This document shows positions 1 to 6,869 of a DNA stretch of 15,580 nt, piece after piece. Each line of letters starts with the position of its first letter. The first letter of the stretch is position 1. The notes below the pieces were generated by a model. It ran no database searches. It had not been told where the DNA came from and was given only the letters and a program-made list of their open reading frames with translations. Source of the stretch: Eubacteriales Family XIII. Incertae Sedis bacterium (GTDB taxonomy: Bacteria > Bacillota > Clostridia > Peptostreptococcales > Anaerovoracaceae); NCBI GenBank assembly GCA_031278255.1, contig JAITKU010000201.1, positions 1-15,580 on the forward strand, written 5' to 3'. A program made the translations under genes and the position numbers.

Positions 1-274
1 GGTAAACTCCTAACCCGCTAAAGCGGGGGAGTTGTCGAGTGGCTCCTTCCAACCGTTTGCAAAAGGCGCAAACGGGGATACCCGTTCGCTTCGCTCCGGG
101 CACACGTAGGAGCGCAGAATCCCTTAACCCCGCAGAACATCCGTTCAACAATTTGGGTGCTTCCCGCGCTCAAATTCAGACGGAGCCGAATTTGAACGAC
201 GCCGCCCAATCCCCGGCCGGCTGTGTTGCGCGGGCCGGCGCAAATCTCCTTTTTTTGACTTTCGATGCGGCGGC
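1..274. other. Gene-free stretch downstream of nusA with several hairpins
   Basis: No credible coding sequence is visible here. Many Firmicutes have ylxR and infB after nusA, but no reading frame with the YlxR Cys pattern follows the nusA stop. The stretch holds a nested hairpin at 5-33 and a perfect 8-bp inverted repeat, CCGTTTGC (53-60) with GCAAACGG (68-75). A run of seven A followed by GGAGA, on the minus strand just past the nusA stop, looks like a ribosome binding site but has no proper start after it. Frames that stay open through here are continuations of the low-complexity nusA tail in other frames. Confidence 0.6.
5..33. repeat. Nested hairpin resembling an IS200/IS605-type end or an operon terminator
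   Basis: The outer arms AACTCC (5-10) and GGAGTT (28-33) enclose inner arms CCCGC (14-18) and GCGGG (23-27) around a TAAA loop, with a three-base TAA bulge on one side. Read on the minus strand it has a GCTTTAGC apex followed by AGTTTACC. Subterminal hairpins with this kind of apex are typical of IS200/IS605 family ends, as recalled. No transposase or TnpB gene is in the window. It could equally be a terminator whose U-tract lies outside the window. Confidence 0.3.
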
Positions 275-1615
275 CTACTCGGGTGCCGCGCGCGTTTCCC
301 CGTCCGAATCCGAAGCGGGCGGTTCCGCGATCTCCCCGTCTGCGTCCGCGTCCGAGGCGGACGGCTCCGCAGCCTCCCCGTCCGTGTCCGAAGCGGGCGG
401 TTCCGCGATCTCCGAAACGGGGGCGGCCTCTTCCGCGTCGCCCTCCCGCGCGGCGATCTCCCCATCCGCGTCCGAAGCGGGCAGCTCCATAGCCTCCCCG
501 TCCGCGTCCAAAGCGAACGGTTCCGCGGCCTCCTCCTGCGAATCGTCGGCGTATGCCGCATCCGCGTAGGGGGTCTGATCCGGAAAATATTGGCTGTGGC
601 TCTTGATGTCTATCTTCCACCCGCAGAGCTTGGCCGCAAGTCTGACGTTCTGCCCCTCCTTGCCTATGGCGAGCGAAAGCTGATAATCCGGGACGATAAC
701 CGTGGCGGATTTTCCGTCCTCGTTCAGGATCACCTGCTCCACCTTGGCGGGCGAGAGCGCGTTGCTGACGTTCCGCTGCACATCGTCACTCCAGTTTATG
801 ATATCGATCTTCTCCCCCGAGAGTTCATCGACGACGGCCTGCACGCGAATCCCGCGCGAACCCACGCAGGCGCCGACGGGATCGATGCCGTCGTCCTCCG
901 TAAAAACCGCCATCTTCGTGCGGGAGCCGGCCTCCCGCGCCAAGCTTCTGATCTCCACAACGCCGTCCTGTATCTCGGGAACCTCCAACTCAAAGAGACG
1001 CTTGACAAGGCCGGGATGCGATCTGGAGAGATATATCTGCGGACCTTTCATGGTCTTGCGCACATCCATGATAAAGAACTTCATCCTGCTGTTTACATGG
1101 TATCCCTCGCTCTTGACCTGTTCCGTGACGGCCAAAATGCCCTCCGTTTTTCCCATACTGACAAAGACCGTTTCGTTGCTGATACGCTGAATGACGCCCG
1201 TCACAATCTCGCCCTGCCTGTTCACGTAGTCGTCGAAGATCACGCCGCGTTCCGCCTCGCGTATGCGCTGCACGACGACCTGCTTCGCCGTCTGCGCCGC
1301 TATGCGCCCGAAATCCTTGGGCGTGACCCTGTATTCGATCGCGTCGCCCGCCTTGTAGTTGGGATCCAGCCCGATGACATCCTCGAGGGCGACCTGAAAA
1401 GACTCGTCCTCCACAACCTCCACAACGTCCTTGCGCATATATACGTCGATGTCGCCCGTTTCCCTGTCGATGTTGACGCTGACATTCTGCGAGGTGCCGT
1501 AATTCTTCTTGTACGCGGAGATCAGAGCCATCTCTATGGCCTCTATCAGCAAGTCCTTAGAGACATCTTTCTCCCGTTCGAGCTCTTCCACAGCAAGAAT
1601 AAATTCCCTGTTCAT
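275..1615 (-). CDS. nusA: Transcription termination/antitermination factor NusA with acidic repeat tail
   Basis: NusA binds RNA polymerase and nascent RNA and modulates pausing, termination and antitermination. The 446 residues show the N-terminal polymerase-binding domain (about 1-125), an S1 domain (about 133-200), KH1 (about 229-290, with VGACVGSRGIRVQAV) and KH2 (about 300-345, with LAIGKEGQNVRLAAKLCGW). Clostridial and Bacillus NusA normally ends near residue 345-370. This one adds about 95 Ala/Asp/Glu/Pro/Ser-rich residues in which ASDxDGE-like units recur about five times (366-446). I place the start at the ATG at 1615, not the in-frame ATG at 1633, because the GGAGG that would serve as ribosome binding site lies inside codons 1-3 of the longer version. 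It lies 40 bp after rimP in the same operon. Confidence 0.97.
   Translation of the reverse strand: MNREFILAVEELEREKDVSKDLLIEAIEMALISAYKKNYGTSQNVSVNIDRETGDIDVYMRKDVVEVVEDESFQVALEDVIGLDPNYKAGDAIEYRVTPKDFGRIAAQTAKQVVVQRIREAERGVIFDDYVNRQGEIVTGVIQRISNETVFVSMGKTEGILAVTEQVKSEGYHVNSRMKFFIMDVRKTMKGPQIYLSRSHPGLVKRLFELEVPEIQDGVVEIRSLAREAGSRTKMAVFTEDDGIDPVGACVGSRGIRVQAVVDELSGEKIDIINWSDDVQRNVSNALSPAKVEQVILNEDGKSATVIVPDYQLSLAIGKEGQNVRLAAKLCGWKIDIKSHSQYFPDQTPYADAAYADDSQEEAAEPFALDADGEAMELPASDADGEIAAREGDAEEAAPVSEIAEPPASDTDGEAAEPSASDADADGEIAEPPASDSDGETRAAPE
277..545 (-). repeat. Degenerate in-frame minisatellite in the 3' end of nusA
   Basis: The DNA for NusA residues about 358-446 consists of imperfect repeats of roughly 36-45 bp, each encoding a variant of PASDADGEIAEP. 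Units differ by substitutions and by insertions such as an extra DA. The repeats keep several other frames open on both strands, which explains the overlapping spurious open frames here. Confidence 0.75.
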
Positions 1616-1655
1616 AATCGTAACATCCTCCATGCAAAATATCCGCGTATCGTCT

Positions 1656-2138
1656 TTAGAAGATCACCTTGAGCCGCGTCACGGCCGCTTCGCTTTTGGG
1701 CAGCGTCAACCTTTCGCCCCGATCCGTGTCGATGCTTATAATCCCGTCCGCCAGACCGACCAACACCCCCTCGAGTTTTTTCTTGCCCTCGAAAGCGCGA
1801 TAGAGTCCGATTTCGACCGGCCGCCCCGCGAAGCGCGCAAAATCCGCGTCGCAGAGCAGCGCGCGATCCAAACCCGGCGAGGATACCTCCAGATAGTAGT
1901 TTTGCGCGATCGGATCGAGTTCGTCCAAGCGATCGCTCAGGAATCGGCTGATCCGCTCGCAATCGTCGGTCCCGATGCCCGGCGCGTCGATATCCGATGC
2001 GGCCCGATCGACGTACACGCGCAGGTATCTGTCCTTGCCCTCTTTCACGAATTCCGCGTTGTAAAGCGCATAGCCGTTTTCCGTCAAAAAATCGGCCAAA
2101 ATCTCCTTTGTCAGTTCCGTTACAGTCTTTTTCGCCAT
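1656..2138 (-). CDS. rimP: Ribosome maturation factor RimP
   Basis: RimP assists assembly of the 30S ribosomal subunit in the cytoplasm. The 160-residue product matches the usual family length. It shows the N-terminal domain with NYYLEVSSPGLDRAL (about residues 81-95), the family's most conserved stretch, and a C-terminal SH3-like domain ending TRLKVIF. The frame extends upstream to 2261, but the ATG at 2138 begins MAKKTVTEL, as RimP should, and is preceded by GAGGG; the upstream extension would translate the leader hairpin. It is the first gene of a two-gene unit with nusA. Confidence 0.95.
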   Translation of the reverse strand: MAKKTVTELTKEILADFLTENGYALYNAEFVKEGKDRYLRVYVDRAASDIDAPGIGTDDCERISRFLSDRLDELDPIAQNYYLEVSSPGLDRALLCDADFARFAGRPVEIGLYRAFEGKKKLEGVLVGLADGIISIDTDRGERLTLPKSEAAVTRLKVIF

Positions 2139-2184
2139 CCTACAGAGACCCTCGCACGCCGCGCCGCCGGGCGCCATCAAAATG

Positions 2185-2210
2185 AAAGAGTGGGATTGCC
2201 CACTCTCTTT
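2185..2210 (-). promoter_or_regulatory. rimP leader hairpin
   Basis: On the minus strand a GAGTGGG-CAAT-CCCACTC stem (7 bp, extendable to 10 with a two-base bulge) lies between the promoter and the rimP start. Hairpins of this GAGTGGG/CCCACTC form commonly precede rimP in Firmicutes, as recalled. There is no U-tract directly after it, so it is more likely a processing or regulatory element than a terminator. Confidence 0.55.
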
Positions 2211-2240
2211 GCCGCCGCCGTTACAATTCTCGCTCTGATC

Positions 2241-2269
2241 ACTATAGCACAATAATAACACGATTGCAA
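2241..2269 (-). promoter_or_regulatory. Promoter of rimP-nusA
   Basis: On the minus strand TTGCAA (2264-2269) is followed after exactly 17 bp by TATAGT (2241-2246). This is a good match to the housekeeping consensus and lies in the gap between the hydrolase stop and the leader hairpin. Transcription would start near 2234, giving a leader of about 95 nt. Confidence 0.7.
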
Positions 2270-2312
2270 GGGTTTTTTCACAGATTGAATCGTTATGTAA
2301 CCGTCCGGCCGG

Positions 2313-3263
2313 TCACGCCAATTTGCTCCGAATCCAATCCGTCACGCGTTTCAGATTCTCCTGCCCGTAAAAGCGCGCGTCCCCGTGCGCGTATCCCGCA
2401 AACATATCCAAGGCGACGCGATCCGTCCCGCAGCGCGCTTTTATCTTTTCGGCGATACGCCGCGCGCATTCCGGGGCCGCGATCACATCCGCGTCCCCGT
2501 GCTGCAACAGCACGGGCGGCATGTTTTTCGCGATCCACGTCTCGGGCGAAGCGAAATACGCGAGATTTGAATGCGTGCGACAGTCCGCGCCGAGAAAGAC
2601 GCTCCCAAAATCGATACGCGGAATTTCAAAGCCGTTCGGCATCGTTATCGGCGTCGCGCCGAAAGTCTCGTTGAACGCCGATTGCACGACAAAATCACCG
2701 CAACCGAACCAATCGACGACGGCCTGCACCGTGCCGTCCACATCCGCGAAGCCGAGCGAATCATCGTACATCGCGGGGAGATCGGCCGTCGCCGCCGCCA
2801 TGATCGCGTGATAGCCTCCCGCGGAATCGCCCGCCGTCACAAAGCGCGCGGGGTCGAGTCCGTACACCGCCGCATTCGCGCGAAGAAAGCGTATCGCCGC
2901 CTTAAAGTCGAAGAGCGGATTCGGAAAAAGCCCCTCCGCCTCGTAGCCGCCGTCCGCGCGCGGCAGACAGAGGCGCTGCTCAACGGACGCGACGGCAAAA
3001 CCCTCCGATACGCAGTCTACAAAGCCCGCGACTTGATCGTCGCGCTTCATCCCGCCGATAAAGGCGCCGCCGTGAATGCAGACAATCGTCGGAAACGGAC
3101 CGTTCCCGTTTTCGGGCAGATAGAGATCGAGCCTGCGCGCGGGATGGGGCTTGTCCGGGGTGTAATCGATGTCGAGTCGCTTGCGGACGATGGCGGACGT
3201 GTCCATGACGGGCAAGTCGAATGCGCTGTTCATATCGGGCGGTACGATTTTTACGAGTTTCAT
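2313..3263 (-). CDS. Alpha/beta hydrolase, esterase/lipase type
   Basis: A 316-residue serine hydrolase, probably a cytoplasmic carboxylesterase; substrate unknown. The oxyanion-hole motif HGGAF is at 64-68, the nucleophile elbow GDSAGG at 145-150 (Ser147), the likely catalytic Asp259 in HGDADV, and His293 in AGYAHGD. The pattern fits the hormone-sensitive-lipase-like / BD-FAE esterase group. No signal peptide is seen. The start at 3263 is chosen because GGAGGAGG lies 9 nt upstream; the frame runs on to 3485 but that part is Arg-rich noise overlapping the LysR gene. It follows lysR by 94 bp on the same strand without a clear terminator, so the two may be cotranscribed. It might release the molybdoenzyme's substrate from an ester, which is inference from position only. 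Confidence 0.88.
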   Translation of the reverse strand: MKLVKIVPPDMNSAFDLPVMDTSAIVRKRLDIDYTPDKPHPARRLDLYLPENGNGPFPTIVCIHGGAFIGGMKRDDQVAGFVDCVSEGFAVASVEQRLCLPRADGGYEAEGLFPNPLFDFKAAIRFLRANAAVYGLDPARFVTAGDSAGGYHAIMAAATADLPAMYDDSLGFADVDGTVQAVVDWFGCGDFVVQSAFNETFGATPITMPNGFEIPRIDFGSVFLGADCRTHSNLAYFASPETWIAKNMPPVLLQHGDADVIAAPECARRIAEKIKARCGTDRVALDMFAGYAHGDARFYGQENLKRVTDWIRSKLA

Positions 3264-3357
3264 AATCCTGTGCCTCCTCCTGTAATCCGGACAACCGGTC
3301 CTCCCTCGCGCAACACATCGGCGGGCATGGCGGCAAGCGCCCCCGCCCGTTTTATAT

Positions 3358-4272
3358 CTATCCCGCGTCGCGGCCGGTCGCGGCATCCTCGCGCGGAAAT
3401 ATCCGCAGTACCGTTTCCTTAAAGGCCTGCGCGGCCGCGGAAGAAACGGATTTGTTCCAAGCGATGATCGAAACGCCGGCGGCATCCTCGCCGCAGATCG
3501 GCAGGGCCGTCACGTCGGGCCACGGATAATACAGCCCCAGCGAGGGCGGGAGGATGGCGATGCCCACGCGGGCGTTCACGGAGACGATGACCGCTTCCGC
3601 GCGGTTATAGTAGTTGATGACGCGCGGGACGCACCGCCTGTTGCGGCAGATCGTCGCGATCTGATCCGTCAGCATGGTATCGCTCTGCGGCACGGAAACA
3701 AAGGGGAAGCGCTGCACCGTGGACCAGTCGTCCATGTCTATTTCGGGCGCGTCCGACCTGTGTACGAAGAGATGCAAGCGGTATCTGCTCGCGACCGTAT
3801 ACGCGTAGCTGCTTTCGTCGGGCAGCATGTTCTTTGAGGTGAAGAAGAAGTCGTATTCGTTTTGGATGAGCGCTTTCGTCTGCGCGGAACCCGCTATGAA
3901 GTCGATGTCCGCCTGAACGAGCGGATGGGTGCGGGCGAACAGGGAAAGGCATTCCGAAAGCTCGAAGGCCGAGGAGGAAACCACGGCAAGTCGGACGATG
4001 CCGGAGCGCCCGCAGGCGATGTTCTGTATCCTGTTTTCGGCCATCTCGGCGAGGTCCAAAATACTGTTCGCGTATTCCAAGAGTTCCAGACCCGCGCCGG
4101 TCAGGGACACCTTATGGCTGTCCCGCAGGAGCAAGGTCACGCCCAGTTCCGATTCCAAGGATTTGATCCGGTGACTGATCGCGGGCTGTGTGAGAAAAAA
4201 CTTTTTCGCGGTTTCCGTCAGATTCAAGGTCTTAGCCACATCCGCAAATACTTTCAACTGCATGAATTCCAA
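3358..4272 (-). CDS. LysR-family transcriptional regulator (TTG start)
   Basis: A 304-residue LysR-type regulator. The winged helix-turn-helix spans residues 1-65 (MEFMQLKVFADVAKTLNLTE, then QPAISHRIKSLESELG), followed by a linker helix and a periplasmic-binding-protein-like effector domain of about 210 residues. I chose the TTG at 4272: an AAGGAG lies 7 nt before it, whereas the ATG at 4263 would be 16 nt from that site, and the TTG start restores the usual M-x3-QLKxF beginning of the family. It is transcribed divergently from the molybdoenzyme gene, the classic layout for a LysR regulator of its neighbour, with a small aromatic or organic acid as likely inducer (inferred). Confidence 0.93.
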   Translation of the reverse strand: MEFMQLKVFADVAKTLNLTETAKKFFLTQPAISHRIKSLESELGVTLLLRDSHKVSLTGAGLELLEYANSILDLAEMAENRIQNIACGRSGIVRLAVVSSSAFELSECLSLFARTHPLVQADIDFIAGSAQTKALIQNEYDFFFTSKNMLPDESSYAYTVASRYRLHLFVHRSDAPEIDMDDWSTVQRFPFVSVPQSDTMLTDQIATICRNRRCVPRVINYYNRAEAVIVSVNARVGIAILPPSLGLYYPWPDVTALPICGEDAAGVSIIAWNKSVSSAAAQAFKETVLRIFPREDAATGRDAG

Positions 4273-4303
4273 GCCGCTTCTCCTTCAGAATATCGTGGCG
4301 CAC

Positions 4304-4329
4304 AAAAAATCCGCCGGCCCGTGCCGGCG
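4304..4329 (-). terminator. Terminator-like hairpin in the lysR leader (possible attenuator)
   Basis: On the minus strand the arms CGCCGGC and GCCGGCG pair perfectly around an ACGG loop, followed after GA by six T. This is a good intrinsic terminator. It lies 32 bp before the lysR start and downstream of the only promoter I can see for lysR, with no minus-strand gene ahead of it. It may therefore attenuate lysR expression. Confidence 0.6.
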
Positions 4330-4405
4330 AAGCAGAGCGCTTCATGCGTCGTTTCGGACCGCTCCGCGCCAAGCGTGATCCCATGGCCTTTCGGTAACAG
4401 TAATT

Positions 4406-4434
4406 ATTTTATCATAAACGCTTTTAATTGAAAA
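4406..4434 (-). promoter_or_regulatory. Probable lysR promoter
   Basis: On the minus strand TTTTCA (4429-4434) and TAAAAT (4406-4411) are 17 bp apart in an AT-rich gap. The -10 matches the consensus at five of six positions, the -35 at four of six. Transcription would start near 4399, giving a leader of about 125 nt that contains the terminator-like hairpin. Confidence 0.45.
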
Positions 4435-4447
4435 CCAGAAAAGATTC

Positions 4448-4482
4448 ATTTCCATTATGAAATTACATTTAATATACTGTAT
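4448..4482 (+). promoter_or_regulatory. LysR-type box and promoter of the molybdoenzyme operon
   Basis: A dyad ATTTC-N6-GAAAT (4448-4463) contains the T-N11-A core typical of LysR binding sites. A TATACT -10 lies at 4473-4478, with a weak TTTCCA -35 at 4449-4454 (18-bp spacing) that overlaps the dyad. The -10 lies within a small ATAC-T-GTAT palindrome (4474-4482). A poor -35 overlapped by an activator site is consistent with LysR-dependent expression. Confidence 0.4.
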
Positions 4483-4500
4483 TTGAAAACAACGCGACGG

Positions 4501-4508
4501 AAAGGAGG
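4501..4508 (+). promoter_or_regulatory. Strong Shine-Dalgarno sequence, unusually far from the molybdoenzyme start
   Basis: AAAGGAGG is the best ribosome binding site in this gap but lies 35 nt before the ATG at 4544. There is no in-frame ATG, GTG or TTG at normal distance from it, and the bases just before 4544 hold no purine-rich site. Either RNA folding brings it closer, a rare start codon is used, or a start was lost. Confidence 0.4.
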
Positions 4509-4543
4509 CGTATACTGCCAAGACGCATTATACAAACACAGAC

Positions 4544-6853
4544 ATGGATACCCGATACGATCATATCGTACACACCACCACCTGGTCGGCCGGCCCCGGC
4601 TGCCACGGCGGATGCGGCGCAAAACTCTACGTGAAAGACGGCAAGGTCGTCAAGGTCGAGGGCGACGAGGACCATCCGTGGAACGGGGGACGCGGTTGCT
4701 CGCGGTTGCTCGCGATGACGCAGTACATGTACCATCCCGAACGGATACTCTACCCGCTGAAGCGGGTCGGTCCGCGCGGCGACGGCAATTTCGCGCGCAT
4801 TTCCTGGGAGGAAGCCTACGACACCATAGAAGAGCGTTTCAACAAGATCAAGGAAAGCTACGGCGCGAAAGCCGTGATCTTCATTCAGGGCACGGGGCGG
4901 GATATCGGCGGTCCCATGTCGCTCGTGGCTTACAATTACGGCAGTCCGAACTGGTCCCAACTCGGATTGGGCGGACAGGCGTGCTACGGACCCCGCCTCG
5001 GCGCGATGTCCTGTATTCAGGGCGATACGAGCGTCGCCGACTGCTCGCAGTTTTTTGAAAAGCGCTTTGACGATCCGCGATACAAACTCCCGCGCTATAT
5101 CGTGGTGTGGGGGCAGGATCCCACCCGCGGTTGCCCGGACGGATTCTACGGCAATTGGATCATCGATTGCATGAAGCGCGGCAGCAAGCTGATCGTCGTG
5201 GACCCGAGGCAGAACTTCCTCAGTTCCAGAGCGGAACACCACCTGCAGCTGCGGCCCGGAACCGACGGCGCTCTGGCGCTCGGCATGATCGGGGCCATCA
5301 TCGAGAACGGCTGGTACAACAAGGACTTCGTTGAAAAATGGTGCGCCGGCTTCGAGGAATTGGCGGAACGCGCGCGGGAATACCCGCTTGAAAGGGTGGC
5401 CTCTGTCACTTGGGTCCCCAAGGAAAGCATCCTCGCGGCGGCAAAGGCCTACGCGCTCGCGTCCCCCGGCTCGGCCATCCAGTGGGGTCTGCCCATAGAT
5501 CAGGCGCCCGACGGCGTGATTGTGGCGCAGGCGATCAACGACCTCTGGGCCATAACGGGGAACATCGACGTCCCCGGGGGGAATGTCATAGCGCGCAACG
5601 CCTACCATGTCTCCGCCTACCCTTTCGACAACTATCAACTGGCCGATATGTACGGCGACGATTTTGTGGAACAGGTGGTGCAGAAGCGAATCGGCGCCGA
5701 CGAATACGGCTGGCTGCGGAAATGGCGCTGCTACATACAGCCCGATATCGCGGCCCGGCAAATGCTGACGCAAAACCCCTACCCCATCAAGGCCACGTGG
5801 ATTCAAACCGCGAATCCGGTCGCCAACGCCGCGGATATGCGGCTGCACTACGAGGCTCTGCGGGCCATGGATTTCAACGTCGTAATCGACCTTTTCCACA
5901 ATCCCACGACGATGTCCGTCGCCGATATCATCCTGCCCGCCGCTACTTTCGCCGAGCGCACGGGCTTTCGGGCGTGGTTTCAGCCCGTTCAGATCATCAG
6001 GCCCGCGGTGCGCATCGGCGAATGCAAAAACGACTGGGAGATCGCGATGGATATGGCGCAGCGCTTCAACCCCGAACTGAAACAGCGCTATCCGAACGGC
6101 ATCGAGGACTACATGAATTGGCGGCTCGAACCGACGGGTATGACCTACGCCGAGCTTCTTGCGCGCGGGGGCTGGAAATGGGGGGACGAGGAGGGAAGCC
6201 CTTGGGTGCCTTACAAGCGCTATGAGCGGGGCGCCCTGCGCGCCGACGGCAAGCCCGGCTTTCGCACGCCCTCCGGCAAGGTGGAGCTTAAATCCTCTCA
6301 AAACGCGGACTGGAGCGCCACGGGTATCACGCAGGTGGACCCCCTGCCCTATTATCAAGAACCCTTTGAGAGCGAAATGTCCACGCCGGAGCTTTTCAAG
6401 AAATACCCGCTGATCATGATCACGGGCAGGCGATCGGCGGTGTTTTTCCACTCCGAACATCGGAACATCCCCTGGCTGCGGGAATGCGATCCCTACCCGG
6501 ATGTCGAGATACATCCCTCCGTGGCCCGCGATATGAGGCTCGAAAACGGCGAATGGGTCTTTATCGAAAACGATCGGGGCCGTATCCGCCGCAAGGTGAA
6601 GATCAACGCCGGCATCCATCCAAAGACCGTCAGCGTGTTGCACGGGTGGTGGCTGCCCGAAACGGAAGGACGCTCCCCGAATCTCTTTTCCGCGTGGGAT
6701 GTGAACTGCAATGTATTGGTACCCACGGAGGCCCAGTCCCGAACGGGCTACGGCGGCAACGCCTACAAAACGACGCTCGTGCGACTCGTGAAGATGAACG
6801 AGGGCTCGCCCGCGAGCCCGCCCGTTTCGGTCTGGGGTCGGAGGCAGTTATGA
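4544..6853 (+). CDS. Molybdopterin (bis-MGD) oxidoreductase, DMSO reductase superfamily, catalytic subunit
   Basis: A 769-residue molybdenum or tungsten enzyme. The N-terminal Fe-S region has C20-x3-C24-x27-C52 around VKDGKVVKVEGDEDHPW; the first Cys of the usual four is replaced (Gly17/Ala16). The central molybdopterin domain follows, with WGQDPTRG (about 189-196) and VDPR, and a C-terminal molydopterin-dinucleotide-binding domain starts near LIMITGRRSAVFFHSE. Cys147 in GGQACYGPR is a candidate metal ligand. There is no twin-arginine signal, so it should be cytoplasmic. From memory it resembles the acetylene hydratase / pyrogallol transhydroxylase / catechol dehydroxylase group; the substrate is unknown. 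It lies 16 bp ahead of its Fe-S partner. Family assignment is firm, the reaction is not. Confidence 0.93.
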   Translation: MDTRYDHIVHTTTWSAGPGCHGGCGAKLYVKDGKVVKVEGDEDHPWNGGRGCSRLLAMTQYMYHPERILYPLKRVGPRGDGNFARISWEEAYDTIEERFNKIKESYGAKAVIFIQGTGRDIGGPMSLVAYNYGSPNWSQLGLGGQACYGPRLGAMSCIQGDTSVADCSQFFEKRFDDPRYKLPRYIVVWGQDPTRGCPDGFYGNWIIDCMKRGSKLIVVDPRQNFLSSRAEHHLQLRPGTDGALALGMIGAIIENGWYNKDFVEKWCAGFEELAERAREYPLERVASVTWVPKESILAAAKAYALASPGSAIQWGLPIDQAPDGVIVAQAINDLWAITGNIDVPGGNVIARNAYHVSAYPFDNYQLADMYGDDFVEQVVQKRIGADEYGWLRKWRCYIQPDIAARQMLTQNPYPIKATWIQTANPVANAADMRLHYEALRAMDFNVVIDLFHNPTTMSVADIILPAATFAERTGFRAWFQPVQIIRPAVRIGECKNDWEIAMDMAQRFNPELKQRYPNGIEDYMNWRLEPTGMTYAELLARGGWKWGDEEGSPWVPYKRYERGALRADGKPGFRTPSGKVELKSSQNADWSATGITQVDPLPYYQEPFESEMSTPELFKKYPLIMITGRRSAVFFHSEHRNIPWLRECDPYPDVEIHPSVARDMRLENGEWVFIENDRGRIRRKVKINAGIHPKTVSVLHGWWLPETEGRSPNLFSAWDVNCNVLVPTEAQSRTGYGGNAYKTTLVRLVKMNEGSPASPPVSVWGRRQL

Positions 6854-6869
6854 AAATGGAGGGGGACTT

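Noticed and set aside
18..620. Arg/Gly-rich and Ser/Ala-rich open frames on both strands over the nusA 3' end
   Set aside because: They are alternate-frame readings of the nusA minisatellite; the repeats lack stops in several frames.
1616..1633. Upstream in-frame ATG for nusA
   Set aside because: Its first codons contain the GGAGG that serves the ATG at 1615, where NusA homology begins.
590..1672. Open frame of 360 codons antisense to nusA
   Set aside because: It lies fully opposite the conserved S1 and KH domains of NusA and shows no protein features.
2139..2261. N-terminal extension of RimP
   Set aside because: It would translate the leader hairpin and the transcription start region; RimP begins at 2138 by length and motif.
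3264..3485. N-terminal extension of the alpha/beta hydrolase
   Set aside because: Arg-rich, overlaps the lysR 3' end, and GGAGGAGG points to 3263.
4469..6643. Open frame of 724 codons antisense to the molybdoenzyme gene
   Set aside because: It mirrors the high-GC codon pattern of the real gene, has no family motif, and the plus-strand protein has clear domains throughout.
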